Assembly (NCBI RefSeq): GCF_001021165.1
Contig: NZ_AZAY01000011.1
Span: 36,505 to 100,504 of the forward strand
Length of the DNA stretch: 64,000 bases
Direction: 5' to 3'
DNA from: Marinitoga sp. 1197
Lineage (GTDB): Bacteria > Thermotogota > Thermotogae > Petrotogales > Petrotogaceae
In this document: positions 1-8,152 of the stretch, piece after piece
How the letters are laid out: every line of letters starts with the position of its first letter
How positions within the stretch are numbered: position 1 is the stretch's first letter
Translations under genes and position numbers: made by a program
The notes under the pieces: model-generated
Told to the model about the DNA's origin: nothing
The model's input: only the letters and a program-made list of their open reading frames with translations
Databases searched by the model: none

Positions 1-1
1 T

Positions 2-409
2 TTAAATAAGATATTAATACCTACAATAATAAAAAGTTCCGTCTTTTCAACGGATTATAATGAGTATTATATATCAAATTATTCATTTCAATTACAGAGA
101 TATTTTACATTACCCTTTATAATAGGTATATCTGAATTAGGATACTCTTTTTCAATTCCTATTGGTATTTTTGAAAATAGATATTTATCAGGATATTATT
201 CATATGGTATTTTATATAAAGATGAAATTTCACCTTTTTTTAATTTTCAAACACCTATAAAAATAAATAAAAGTGATTATTATTTTGGCATGCAATTAAA
301 AATGAAAGAAAAATCGAATTTTATTGTATTTTTTTCAAGACTGGATATGAATAACACATTTAGTTTAATATTTACAAAAGACGGAGGGAGTTTTTTCTTT
401 GAATTCTGA
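2..409 (+). CDS. C-terminal part of an unrecognised, possibly outer-membrane beta-strand protein (truncated by window edge)
   Basis: An open frame runs from the left edge to the TGA at 407-409, giving about 135 residues; no start codon is available in the window. The residues alternate aromatic or hydrophobic with polar ones in short stretches (for example YYSYGILYK and FSLIFTKDGGSFFFEF), and the last residue is Phe. That pattern fits the end of a beta-barrel or other secreted beta-rich protein, but this is inference and no family is recognised. It overlaps the next gene by 11 bp and its last codons carry that gene's ribosome binding site (GGAGGGAG at 383-390), so the two are probably co-transcribed. 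Confidence 0.6.
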   Translation, partial: LNKILIPTIIKSSVFSTDYNEYYISNYSFQLQRYFTLPFIIGISELGYSFSIPIGIFENRYLSGYYSYGILYKDEISPFFNFQTPIKINKSDYYFGMQLKMKEKSNFIVFFSRLDMNNTFSLIFTKDGGSFFFEF

Positions 410-1526
410 AATCGGGATATACATACATATACCCTTTTGTAAAAGTAAATGTCTATATTGCGATTACCCTTCGACGACAAATATTAATATACAGCAAAAA
501 TACTTTAATTATTTAATGAAAGATATAGAATTGGATAAATATGATGGAAAAATAAAAACAGTTTTTTTAGGTGGCGGAACCCCATCTTATGTTGATATTA
601 AATATATAGAAAATATTTTTAAAAAATTAAATATTACCGATGCTTTCGAAATAACGATAGAATCAAATCCTGAAACATTAACAGAAAAAAAATTATATAA
701 TTACAAAATGCTTGGAATAAACAGATTAAGTATGGGTATCCAAACATTTGATAATAATATTTTAAGAGCTATGAATAGACAATATAACAATGAAATAATA
801 GAAAAAAAATATAGTCTAGCCAGAAAATATTTTTTTAATATCAATTTTGATTTTATTCTTGGATTACCTGGTGATAATATGAATATTTTAGAAAAAAATT
901 TAGAATTAATAGAAAAACTACAACCTCAACATGTTTCTTATTACATATTTGATGATGATCATCCTACGCCATTAAAAAGTTTATTGGATAAAGGTAAAAT
1001 GAAATTACCAGAATATGAATTTATTGAAGATGGTTTTGACTTAATAATAGAAGAATTAGACAGAATGGGATATAAAAGATATGAAATATCCAATTGGTCA
1101 AAAAAAGGATTCGAATGTAATCATAATTTAATATATTGGAATAATGAAAATTACTATGGTTATGGAATTTCAGCCGGAGGACATGTAAATAATATAAGAT
1201 ATACAAAAACATCAGAATTAAAAAAGTATTTTAAATATCTTAATGAAAATAAGATACCATATGAATATTATAATGAAAACACCTTATTAGAAGAATTAAC
1301 GGAAGAATTATTCATGGGTTTAAGATTAATAGATGGAATTAAAGTAAAAAAATTAAAAACAAAATATGGAAAATTATATGAAAAATTTTTCAAAAATTTT
1401 GTTCATGTAGGGTCAGACTTAATTAAAGTGGATAATAGAATTAGATTGTCAAAAAAAGGCCAGGATTTATCTAAAATGGTATTTGAAAAAATTCTTGAAG
1501 TGAGGGAAAATATAGAATGGATATGA
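399..1526 (+). CDS. hemW: HemW-like radical SAM protein (coproporphyrinogen III oxidase family)
   Basis: The 375-residue protein opens with IYIHIPFC and the radical SAM cluster motif CKSKCLYC (Cys14, Cys18, Cys21), followed by the GGGTPSY loop and the ESNPE segment typical of the HemN/HemW family. The HemN-specific fourth cysteine after the CxxxCxxC motif is absent (the next residues are DY), which favours the HemW heme-chaperone branch over a true oxygen-independent coproporphyrinogen oxidase. The start is a TTG at 399, chosen because GGAGGGAG lies about 8 bases upstream; the next ATG would cut into the SAM domain. It overlaps its downstream neighbour by 10 bp. No heme genes are visible here, so the physiological role is uncertain. 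Confidence 0.88.
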   Translation: MNSEIGIYIHIPFCKSKCLYCDYPSTTNINIQQKYFNYLMKDIELDKYDGKIKTVFLGGGTPSYVDIKYIENIFKKLNITDAFEITIESNPETLTEKKLYNYKMLGINRLSMGIQTFDNNILRAMNRQYNNEIIEKKYSLARKYFFNINFDFILGLPGDNMNILEKNLELIEKLQPQHVSYYIFDDDHPTPLKSLLDKGKMKLPEYEFIEDGFDLIIEELDRMGYKRYEISNWSKKGFECNHNLIYWNNENYYGYGISAGGHVNNIRYTKTSELKKYFKYLNENKIPYEYYNENTLLEELTEELFMGLRLIDGIKVKKLKTKYGKLYEKFFKNFVHVGSDLIKVDNRIRLSKKGQDLSKMVFEKILEVRENIEWI

Positions 1527-2029
1527 AAGATAAAGTGGAGAAATATATAGCGGATTTAGTTAATAGAAATTTTGAGAAAGAATCTAATCCTAAAGAATGG
1601 GATGAATATTTTATGAAAATTGCTTTTCTTGTTAGCGAAAGGTCTTCGTGTACGCATAGAAAAGTAGGTGCAGTAATAGTAAAAAACAAAAGAATACTGG
1701 CAACCGGATATAATCAACCACCATCAGGATTCCCTCATTGTGATAAAATAAACTGTATAAGAGATGATCTAAAAATAAAAAGTGGAGAATATCAGGAAAT
1801 CTGTTACGGACTTCATGCAGAACAAAATGCATTAATGCAAGCTGCAAAATTTGGGATTTCTACTGATGGAGCTTACATATATGTGACACATCAACCATGT
1901 TCTATTTGTGCAAGGTTAATAATTAATGCTGGGATAAAGAAAGTGATATATGGAGGTAATTATCCTGATGCATTAACAAAGTTATTTTTTAAACAAACAG
2001 GTGTAGAATTTAAAATGATGAAAAAATAA
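1517..2029 (+). CDS. dCMP deaminase (ComEB-type cytidine/deoxycytidylate deaminase)
   Basis: The 170-residue protein carries the zinc-dependent deaminase signature: HAEQNAL with His100 and catalytic Glu102, and PCSIC with Cys128 and Cys131. The insertion with His74, Cys75 and Cys80 is typical of dCMP deaminases, which use an extra zinc site. The family converts dCMP to dUMP and so feeds thymidylate synthesis; a thymidylate kinase gene is also in the window at 38905. It overlaps the end of the HemW-like gene and is followed after 15 bp by the oxidoreductase genes, so it sits inside the same transcription unit. Confidence 0.92.
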   Translation: MDMKDKVEKYIADLVNRNFEKESNPKEWDEYFMKIAFLVSERSSCTHRKVGAVIVKNKRILATGYNQPPSGFPHCDKINCIRDDLKIKSGEYQEICYGLHAEQNALMQAAKFGISTDGAYIYVTHQPCSICARLIINAGIKKVIYGGNYPDALTKLFFKQTGVEFKMMKK

Positions 2030-2044
2030 TCTTGGAGGTGTATT

Positions 2045-2872
2045 ATGCCTAATCAAAAGTATTTCCAGTATTTAAGAAAGGATAGACTACCAAATGTATG
2101 GTGCCCTGGTTGTGGAAATGGAATTGTTATGAAATCTTTCATTGAAGCAGCTGGAAATCTAAATTTAGACAAAAATAAAGTTGCAGTAGTTTCTGGAATA
2201 GGATGTTCCTCAAGGGTTACAGGATACCTTGATTTTAATACATTACATACTTTGCATGGAAGAGCTATACCTTTTGCAACAGGAGTTAAATTAGCCAGAC
2301 CTGATTTAGAAGTTGTTGTTATGGGTGGAGATGGAGATATGCTGGCTATTGGTGGAAACCATTTTATCCATGCCTGCAGAAGAAATATGGATTTAACAGT
2401 AATACTTTTTAATAATACTATCTATGGAATGACTGGCGGACAGTATTCACCTACCACACCTCATGATTCTATGGCTTCCACGGCCCCATATGGTAATATT
2501 GAAAGCACATTTGATCCTGTTCAAATGGCAGTATCTTCAGGTGCAACATATGTAGCAAGAAGCACAGTATATCATTATACCCAAAGTGTAAAATATATAG
2601 AAAATGCAATAAAACATAAAGGTATGTCTGTTGTAGAAATAGTTTCAAATTGTCATACATATTATGGAAGATATAACGGAATGAGTAAACCTTCTCAATT
2701 TATGGACTATTTTAAGAAAAATACTATAATGTTAAATAAAGCAAAAAAAATGAGCAGTGAAGAGCTTGAAGGTAAAATTATTATAGGTGAATTTTATAAT
2801 AACGAAGACAAAAAAACCTATCTTGATTTATATGAAGAATTATCTGAAAAATTAGGTGGTGTTGTGAAGTGA
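2045..2872 (+). CDS. 2-oxoacid:ferredoxin oxidoreductase, beta subunit
   Basis: The 275-residue subunit binds thiamine diphosphate and part of the iron-sulfur relay. The N-terminus has VWCPGCGNG (Cys20, Cys23), followed by SGIGCSSR and HTLHGRA, and the thiamine diphosphate motif GGDGDMLAIGGNHF with the downstream NNTIYGMTGGQ. These match the KorB/PorB family, which with the alpha and gamma subunits decarboxylates 2-oxoacids to acyl-CoA and reduces ferredoxin. The start has a strong SD (TTGGAGGTG at 2031-2039). The gamma subunit overlaps its stop by 4 bp. No alpha subunit or ferredoxin-like delta subunit lies next to it, which is unusual; the exact substrate cannot be assigned. Confidence 0.9.
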   Translation: MPNQKYFQYLRKDRLPNVWCPGCGNGIVMKSFIEAAGNLNLDKNKVAVVSGIGCSSRVTGYLDFNTLHTLHGRAIPFATGVKLARPDLEVVVMGGDGDMLAIGGNHFIHACRRNMDLTVILFNNTIYGMTGGQYSPTTPHDSMASTAPYGNIESTFDPVQMAVSSGATYVARSTVYHYTQSVKYIENAIKHKGMSVVEIVSNCHTYYGRYNGMSKPSQFMDYFKKNTIMLNKAKKMSSEELEGKIIIGEFYNNEDKKTYLDLYEELSEKLGGVVK

Positions 2873-3462
2873 ATATAAAAGAACCAAGAAGTATCAGAAT
2901 TAGTGGAATGGGCGGTCAGGGAAATATACTCATGGGTCTTATTTTAGCAGAATCTCTTGTTAATGAAGGTTATTGGGTAGTTCAATCTCAGCATTATGGA
3001 GCTCAGGTTAGAGGTGGCTTATCTTTTTGTGACGTGTTATACTCAGATGAAGTTATTGATTATCCAAAAGCAGAAACATTTGATATATTATACATTATGA
3101 ATGATATAGCATTTCCACATTTAACTATGATAAAAAACAATGGTATAATTTTTTATGATAGTTCATATATAAAATCACTCCCTCAAACTGTATCAAGAAT
3201 TACAAAAAAAATAGTTGCTATTCCTGCATCAAAATTGGCATACGAAGAACTTGGAAATACAAATGTTGCAAATATGATAGGACTTGGAGCAATTGCTAAA
3301 AATTGTGAAATTGTTAAATTAGAAACATTAATTAAAATTATGAAAAAACGTGTAAATCCAAAATTTTACGAATTAGACGAAAAGGCTCTAAAAATTGGTT
3401 ATGAATATAGCAACAAAAAATATGAAATAAAAATAAATGATAAAAATGGAAGAGGATTTTAA
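2869..3462 (+). CDS. 2-oxoacid:ferredoxin oxidoreductase, gamma subunit
   Basis: The 197-residue protein begins IRISGMGGQGNILMG, the glycine-rich signature of the KorC/PorG gamma family, and continues with QSQHYGAQVRGGLS and later NMIGLGAIAK, both conserved in these subunits. It starts at a GTG that overlaps the beta-subunit stop (GTGA at 2869-2872), so the two are translationally coupled. Its last base overlaps the first of the following gene. Together the two genes supply half of a typical alpha-beta-gamma(-delta) complex; the alpha subunit must be encoded elsewhere if this is an active enzyme. Confidence 0.9.
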   Translation: MNIKEPRSIRISGMGGQGNILMGLILAESLVNEGYWVVQSQHYGAQVRGGLSFCDVLYSDEVIDYPKAETFDILYIMNDIAFPHLTMIKNNGIIFYDSSYIKSLPQTVSRITKKIVAIPASKLAYEELGNTNVANMIGLGAIAKNCEIVKLETLIKIMKKRVNPKFYELDEKALKIGYEYSNKKYEIKINDKNGRGF

Positions 3463-3905
3463 TGAGAAAATTTTCAAAAAGTATTTCTTTTGCAATTAAA
3501 GGCTTATTTGAAGTTTTTAAAACTCAAAGAAATTTTAAAATTCAAACTTTTTTCGCTTTAATAGCCTTTACATTATCTTTTATACTCAACCTAAATGAAA
3601 GTCAGATTTTATGGATATCATTGGCTATATTTTTTGTTTTAATTTTAGAAACAATAAACACATTAATAGAAAAAATGATGGATTTGATACATCCTCATTA
3701 CAATCCTATCGTAGGACTAATAAAGGATTTAGGTGCTGCTGCGGTACTAATCGCAGCATCTTTTTCTATTGTAATTGCAGTTGTCATATTCGGTGGTAAA
3801 ATTTTCAATTGGCCTCCAAAATATGGTATAATAATAGGTATAGCATTTATTGTATTTATAATAACTGGGAGTTTGTTTAAAGGGAGGGAAAAAAATGACC
3901 GATAA
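3462..3905 (+). CDS. dgkA: DgkA-type diacylglycerol/undecaprenol kinase, membrane protein
   Basis: The 147-residue protein has an N-terminal amphipathic segment, then three hydrophobic segments (about 28-48, 52-70 and 92-115). ETINTLIEKMMDLI followed by KDLGAAAVLIAA is the signature of the prokaryotic diacylglycerol kinase family; in Gram-positive relatives the substrate is usually undecaprenol. A fourth hydrophobic segment near 120-140 makes it somewhat longer than the usual 120 residues. It overlaps cheB by 11 bp and lies just ahead of two cell-wall hydrolase genes, consistent with lipid-carrier recycling during wall synthesis. Confidence 0.88.
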   Translation: MRKFSKSISFAIKGLFEVFKTQRNFKIQTFFALIAFTLSFILNLNESQILWISLAIFFVLILETINTLIEKMMDLIHPHYNPIVGLIKDLGAAAVLIAASFSIVIAVVIFGGKIFNWPPKYGIIIGIAFIVFIITGSLFKGREKNDR

Positions 3906-4944
3906 TGTAATAAAAATTCTAATTGTAGATGATTCTGGATTTATGAGAATGGTATTAAAAGACATAATTGAAAAACAAAAAGACATGAAAGTTGTTGGAA
4001 TAGCAAAAACCGGACTCGAAGGAGTAGAAAAAGCGATAACGCTGAAACCAGATGTAATAACAATGGATGTTGAAATGCCTGAATTAAATGGACTTGAAGC
4101 GGTAAAATTAATAATGAAAAAAAATCCAACCCCTATTATTATGGTTAGCAGTTTAACCTCAAAAGATTCTGAAATAACAATAGAAGCTCTGGGAAATGGT
4201 GCAGTAGATTTTATACAAAAGCCAGCTGGAAGCGTTTCATGGACATTTAGAGCAGTTGCGGATGATCTATTGATAAAAATAAGAAATGCTGCAAAGATAG
4301 ACCCAACAAAATTAACGAAAAGATCTACATTCAAAGCAAAAAGACCTAGAATAACCTCCCTTCTAAGAGGACAAAAAATTGTATTAATTGCATCATCAAC
4401 AGGTGGGCCAAGATCATTGGATACTATAATTCCAAATCTCCCAAAAGGTATAAATGTGCCTGTGGTGGTTGTGCAACATATGCCTGCTGGATTTACAAAA
4501 TCTCTTGCAAGTAGACTAGATAAAGTTTCAGAGTTAAAAGTAAAAGAGGCTGAAGATAATGAAGAATTAAAACCTGATACGGTATATATTGCACCTGGAA
4601 GCTATCATTTGGGATTGAAATCAAAAGGCTCTAAAGTATATACATATCTGGATTCATCGGATAAAATAAACAATGTAAGACCTGCTGCTGATTTTACTTT
4701 TGATAAAGCTGCCGAAATATATAAATCAAATATAGTAGCAGCAGTCTTAACAGGTATGGGAAAAGATGGAGCAAAAGGTGCATTTAAAATAAAGCATTAT
4801 GGAGGGAAAATAATTGCAGAATCTCCAAAAACGTGTGTTGTATACGGTATGCCCAAAGCAGTTGTAGAAGAAAATTATGCTGATTTTGTTTTACCAAATT
4901 ATGAAATAGCAGAGAAAATAGTTGAGTTATTAGGAGGAAAATGA
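3895..4944 (+). CDS. cheB: CheB chemotaxis protein-glutamate methylesterase
   Basis: The 349-residue protein has a receiver domain (Asp12, Asp13, phospho-acceptor Asp58 in TMDVEMPELNG, Lys in FIQKP) joined by a linker to a C-terminal methylesterase domain. The catalytic triad is visible as the Ser of IASSTGGP, the His of VVQHMP and the Asp of LTGMGKDGA. It removes methyl groups from chemoreceptors and so sets adaptation; candidate receptors lie at 44381 and 50316. No CheR, CheA or CheY is adjacent, so this is an orphan copy inside a mixed operon. It starts within the end of dgkA, with AGGGAGGG as SD. Confidence 0.95.
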   Translation: MTDNVIKILIVDDSGFMRMVLKDIIEKQKDMKVVGIAKTGLEGVEKAITLKPDVITMDVEMPELNGLEAVKLIMKKNPTPIIMVSSLTSKDSEITIEALGNGAVDFIQKPAGSVSWTFRAVADDLLIKIRNAAKIDPTKLTKRSTFKAKRPRITSLLRGQKIVLIASSTGGPRSLDTIIPNLPKGINVPVVVVQHMPAGFTKSLASRLDKVSELKVKEAEDNEELKPDTVYIAPGSYHLGLKSKGSKVYTYLDSSDKINNVRPAADFTFDKAAEIYKSNIVAAVLTGMGKDGAKGAFKIKHYGGKIIAESPKTCVVYGMPKAVVEENYADFVLPNYEIAEKIVELLGGK

Positions 4945-5768
4945 TGAAAAATCGGTTTATTTTAATCTTATTGATTTTATTACCCCTTGTATTATTTTCA
5001 GTAAAAACATTTATTTATACAATAAAAAGTGGTGATTCTCTGGAAAAAATAGCAAATAAATTTAATATTCCTTTATCTCTTATTATTGATTATAATCCGG
5101 ATTATGCATATAAGAAATATATATATCCTGGCGAAAACTTATTAATACCAGAAAAAGCTATAATGATATATCGTGTTAAATCAGGAGACAATTTAAGTTA
5201 TATAGCAAAAATATTCTTTTCTGATGCAAGTTTAATAGCTGAATATAACAATATAAAAGATCCAGATCTTCTTTATATAGGCCAAAAATTAGAAATTCCA
5301 TATGAATACATTGGTTTAAGCTTTAATAAGCAGGTTGATGTATCTTGGCCTGTATGGGGAGAAATTACATCGTTGTATGGCTGGCGAATACATCCGATAT
5401 ATAACGAAAAAAGATTTCATTCTGGTGTAGATATAGCTTTAAGCGAAGGTGCGCCAATATTATCTGCAGTTAGTGGAAAGGTTGTTGAAGTAAAAAAAGA
5501 TAATGGATATGGAATATACGTAAAAATAAAAGCAGAAAAACATTATTATATATTTGCACATATGTCAAAAGCACTTGCTACAGTGGGTGAAATCGTTAAA
5601 AAAGGTGAATTAATCGGAAGAGTAGGCTCAACAGGAATATCCACTGGACCTCATGTCCATTTTGAAGTTAGAACATTAGCGGATAAATCCGTAGATCCAT
5701 TGGGTTTATTACCAGGATTTAAATATGCTCATGTATCAATAGAGAAACATTATATGGGTGGTAATTAG
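4941..5768 (+). CDS. Secreted LysM/M23 family peptidoglycan endopeptidase
   Basis: The 275-residue protein has an N-terminal signal or anchor segment (residues 5-20), two LysM repeats (YTIKSGDSLEKIANKF and YRVKSGDNLSYIAKIF), and a C-terminal M23 LytM-type domain. The zinc ligands are visible as HSGVDIA (His and Asp) and GPHVHFEV (HxH), with IFAHM between them. Such enzymes cut peptide cross-links in peptidoglycan, or act as amidase activators when inactive; all ligands are present here, so activity is expected. It overlaps cheB by 4 bp (ATGA) and is followed after 2 bp by an amidase, making a wall-remodelling pair. Confidence 0.93.
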   Translation: MMKNRFILILLILLPLVLFSVKTFIYTIKSGDSLEKIANKFNIPLSLIIDYNPDYAYKKYIYPGENLLIPEKAIMIYRVKSGDNLSYIAKIFFSDASLIAEYNNIKDPDLLYIGQKLEIPYEYIGLSFNKQVDVSWPVWGEITSLYGWRIHPIYNEKRFHSGVDIALSEGAPILSAVSGKVVEVKKDNGYGIYVKIKAEKHYYIFAHMSKALATVGEIVKKGELIGRVGSTGISTGPHVHFEVRTLADKSVDPLGLLPGFKYAHVSIEKHYMGGN

Positions 5769-5770
5769 AC

Positions 5771-7129
5771 ATGAGAAAATTATTAATATCAATATTTTTA
5801 CTTATTACATTATCTTTTTTTTCAAAAGAATTATATCTTCAATGGAAAAAAGTGGATAATAATAATTATATTGAGAAAAACAATAATATTTTTCTCAATA
5901 TTTCTTATTTAGAAAAGCTTGGATATATAATAATGGGAACATCAGAAAATATGTTTATATTAAAATTAGATGATACGTGGTCTGCTGTTGTTTTTCCAAA
6001 AGCCGAAGTTGCTATTATAAATTCTTCTGAAAGTATTTCACTTAATTCTGAAGATTTTATGTATATTAATAAAAAATATTTTGTAAAATTGAACATTCTT
6101 GCCAAAATAGCTAATCTTGAATATTTTAAGAATTCCAAAGGATATTACTTAAATTATAAACTTGCAAAATTGAAAAGTATAGACGGTTTTTTAATGAAGG
6201 ATAGATTAAGGATTATAATGGAATTTTCAGCTAAACCAGAAAAATTTGAGATATATCCATTAACAGCTGTTCCTGGTTATTTAATAAAAGTTTTTGGAGT
6301 TGAAATTCCTGAAGTTTCCTTTTCAAAAGAATTCAATAATAAATTTTTAAGCCGAATTAAAGCTATGCAGCATTCGCAAAAAGAAATATGGGTGACTATA
6401 ATACTTGGAGCAGAAGCAAAAAAATACACAAAACTGGAAGAAAATGGTCGAATTATGTTGGATATAGAAATGACTGAAGATTTTACCAAACCTGTAGTTG
6501 TCATAGATCCAGGACATGGAGCATTTGATCCGGGAGCACTAGGATATCTTGGAACAAGAGAAAAAGATATGGCATTAAAAGTTGCATTAAAAACAAAAGA
6601 AATACTTAAAAACAAAAATATAAGAGTATATCTTACTCGTGATACTGATAAATTTATAGAATTATATAATAGAGCAAAAATTGCAAATGACTTACATGCA
6701 GATCTTTTTATAAGTATTCACTTGAATTCATATCTTGAAAATAGAAGTGTTAGGGGATCGGAAGTTTATTATTTTTCTTTTTCCGATGACAAATATGCAA
6801 GAAAAATTGCAAGAAAAGAAAATCTTGATATGAATGATAATAAAGATATAATACAATCAAGAGTTATAGAAAAGAAAAACTCTATACCTGAAAGCAAAAA
6901 AATGGCGGAGATTTTAAAGAAATATATAGAAAAAAATAAAATACCATTTAGATCTACAAATGCCGCTGAATTTGCTGTTTTAGCATATACAAAATGTCCA
7001 GCTGTGTTATTTGAATTAGAATTTTTATCAAATCCAATTGTAGAAGTTAACTTTATTTCAGGGAAATATGTGGATTTATTTGCAAAAATAATAGCCGAAT
7101 CAATTATGGAATATTTTAATGTGAAGTAA
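5771..7129 (+). CDS. N-acetylmuramoyl-L-alanine amidase (Amidase_3), exported
   Basis: The 452-residue protein starts with a signal peptide (KLLISIFLLITLSFFSK), then a copper-amine-oxidase-like or AMIN-like N-terminal region of about 200 residues, and ends with an Amidase_3 domain. The zinc-binding and catalytic residues are visible: His and Glu of VVVIDPGHGAFDPGALG...REKD, His of FISIHLNSY, and Glu of PAVLFELEFLSNP. It cleaves between MurNAc and L-Ala and is used in daughter-cell separation. It directly follows the M23 peptidase gene and closes the operon; the next element is tRNA-Asn. Confidence 0.93.
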   Translation: MRKLLISIFLLITLSFFSKELYLQWKKVDNNNYIEKNNNIFLNISYLEKLGYIIMGTSENMFILKLDDTWSAVVFPKAEVAIINSSESISLNSEDFMYINKKYFVKLNILAKIANLEYFKNSKGYYLNYKLAKLKSIDGFLMKDRLRIIMEFSAKPEKFEIYPLTAVPGYLIKVFGVEIPEVSFSKEFNNKFLSRIKAMQHSQKEIWVTIILGAEAKKYTKLEENGRIMLDIEMTEDFTKPVVVIDPGHGAFDPGALGYLGTREKDMALKVALKTKEILKNKNIRVYLTRDTDKFIELYNRAKIANDLHADLFISIHLNSYLENRSVRGSEVYYFSFSDDKYARKIARKENLDMNDNKDIIQSRVIEKKNSIPESKKMAEILKKYIEKNKIPFRSTNAAEFAVLAYTKCPAVLFELEFLSNPIVEVNFISGKYVDLFAKIIAESIMEYFNVK

Positions 7130-7159
7130 ATTTTAACAAATTAGTTGCGAAAAATTTTC

Positions 7160-7188
7160 TTGATTTATATCATATCTTATGTTATAAT
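7160..7188 (+). promoter_or_regulatory. Sigma-70-type promoter of tRNA-Asn
   Basis: TTGATT at 7160-7165 and TATAAT at 7183-7188 are 17 bases apart, placing the start of transcription a few bases before the tRNA at 7205. This gives the tRNA its own promoter although it follows the amidase gene by only 75 bp. Confidence 0.75.
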
Positions 7189-7204
7189 ATACCTCGGAAG
7201 TTGT

Positions 7205-7279
7205 TCCGGCGTAGCTCAATGGTAGAGCGGGTGGCTGTTAACCACTAGGCTGGGGGTTCGAATCCCTCCGCCGGAGCCA
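7205..7279 (+). tRNA. tRNA-Asn(GTT)
   Basis: A complete cloverleaf can be drawn: acceptor TCCGGCG pairs with CGCCGGA, D stem GCTC/GAGC, anticodon stem GGTGG/CCACT with loop CTGTTAA (anticodon GTT), T stem GGGGG/CCCTC with loop TTCGAAT, discriminator G73 and an encoded CCA at 7277-7279. The length is 75 bases. It decodes AAC and AAU and is the tRNA whose charging would be sensed by the attenuator proposed for the asparagine synthetase gene at 53502-53695. Confidence 0.98.
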
Positions 7280-7305
7280 TAAACAAAATCCCCTTAGGGG
7301 TTAAC

Positions 7306-7340
7306 AAAAACGTCCAGTATAATAACTGGACGTTTTTTTA
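7306..7340 (+). terminator. Rho-independent terminator after tRNA-Asn
   Basis: The perfect stem CGTCCAG (7311-7317) / CTGGACG (7326-7332), extended by A-T pairs, has an 8-base loop and is followed by seven T residues. A smaller CCCC...GGGG hairpin at 7290-7300 precedes it. Confidence 0.92.
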
Positions 7341-7471
7341 TATAATTTCAAAATCACAACATGAATAACTAATAAAAGCTATATATTTTCTGGATATTTT
7401 AATAAACTATAATAAAGTTTACTTTTTTATTGTGTAAATGGTAAAATAAAAAAGAACAAAAAGAGGAAAAT

Positions 7472-7505
7472 AAAAAATGGGCTATGGTTGTGATAACCAT
7501 AGCCC
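7472..7505 (-). terminator. Strong minus-strand terminator behind a 29-codon ORF
   Basis: A perfect 11-bp inverted repeat (7479-7489 / 7495-7505, GGGCTATGGTT with loop of 5) is followed on the minus strand by six T residues (A6 at 7472-7477). It lies 17 bases past the stop of the mini-ORF at 7523. The only other element oriented toward it is the ABC-transporter operon above 7813. The loop region carries one copy of the 10-mer described at 7489-7621. Confidence 0.85.
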
Positions 7506-7621
7506 AAATAATTACTTTATCATCAATAATAATTGATGTGAGCAAGGTTATCACAAATAGGCACACTTATCCCACTAACAAGATTTAATGAAACTAATCT
7601 TCTAATAAACATGTGATAACC
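7489..7621. repeat. Three copies of a 10-mer in alternating orientation (mutually exclusive pairing)
   Basis: The sequence TGTGATAACC occurs at 7489-7498 and 7612-7621 on the plus strand, and its exact reverse complement GGTTATCACA at 7546-7555. In a minus-strand transcript the copy at 7612-7621 spans the end of the SD and the start codon of the 29-codon ORF, the middle copy lies in its coding region, and the third lies in the loop and upper stem of the terminator. The middle copy can therefore pair with either the start region or the terminator, not both. Seen directly in sequence; the regulatory meaning is inference. Confidence 0.7.
7523..7612 (-). CDS. Possible 29-residue peptide with its own SD and terminator; unknown function
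   Basis: On the minus strand an ATG (7612-7610) follows AGGAGG by 7 bases and opens a 29-codon frame ending in TGA at 7525-7523. The peptide begins MFIRRLVSLNLVSGI and ends AHINYY; it has one Cys and no clear membrane segment. A strong terminator follows 17 bases later. No gene lies downstream on that strand, so it is not obviously a leader. It could be a small protein, or the translated part of a regulatory RNA. The family is not recognised. Confidence 0.45.
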   Translation of the reverse strand: MFIRRLVSLNLVSGISVPICDNLAHINYY

Positions 7622-7625
7622 TCCT

Positions 7626-7812
7626 CTCGAATTTTAATGATTTTATACAATTTTTATAATAACACATAATCAAAAAATAGAAAATAACAATTAACGAAGA
7701 TTAAAGATAATTATAAACAAATATCTATGATTACGAACAAAATTCTATCGTTATTCAAATAATATTACTATTTTAAAACAATAAAGTTTAAATATTAAAT
7801 AAATCAAAAAAA
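7626..7812. other. Intergenic AT-rich stretch, no gene seen
   Basis: Together with the mini-ORF and terminators this fills the 7341-7812 gap between coding genes. It is almost wholly A and T, with no terminator behind the YbjQ gene, so minus-strand read-through from that operon into the mini-ORF is possible. A TATAAT-like hexamer is present on the minus strand but without a convincing -35. The part at 7341-7470 also shows no gene. Confidence 0.5.
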
Positions 7813-8139
7813 TTAATCTTCTATTTTCTTTAATTTTACAGCAGTTCCATAAGCCAACATTTCTGCAGCGCCTTGCATAACAGCAGAGCTTGAAAATCTC
7901 ATACCAATAATAGCGTCAGCACCAAGTTTTTCTGCTTCATCGATCATTCTTTCATATGCAATATTCCTTGCTTCTGTGAGCATTTCTGTATAACCTTTCA
8001 ATTCACCACCAGCCAATGTTTTAAATGCAGCAGCAATATCTCTTCCTAAATGTTTTGAATGAACAGTATTACCTATAACTATACCTAAAACTTCTTTGAA
8101 CTCATATCCGGGAACATAACCAACAGTTGTTACTATCAT
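7813..8139 (-). CDS. YbjQ family (DUF74) protein
   Basis: The 108-residue protein matches the YbjQ/DUF74 family: N-terminal VTTVGYVPGYEFKEVLG, the GNTVHSKHLGRD motif, and the C-terminal EKLGADAIIGMRFSSS. These small homopentameric proteins have been called heavy-metal-binding because of sequence features, but no biochemical role is established. It is the last recognised gene of the minus-strand operon with the ABC transporter and GntR regulator, 13 bp behind the permease gene. Confidence 0.9.
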   Translation of the reverse strand: MIVTTVGYVPGYEFKEVLGIVIGNTVHSKHLGRDIAAAFKTLAGGELKGYTEMLTEARNIAYERMIDEAEKLGADAIIGMRFSSSAVMQGAAEMLAYGTAVKLKKIED

Positions 8140-8152
8140 AAAAACACCTCCC

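Noticed and set aside
7341..7812. CRISPR-like array from the repeated 10-mers
   Set aside because: There are only three copies in alternating orientation and at unequal spacing, with no cas genes; it is explained as RNA pairing.
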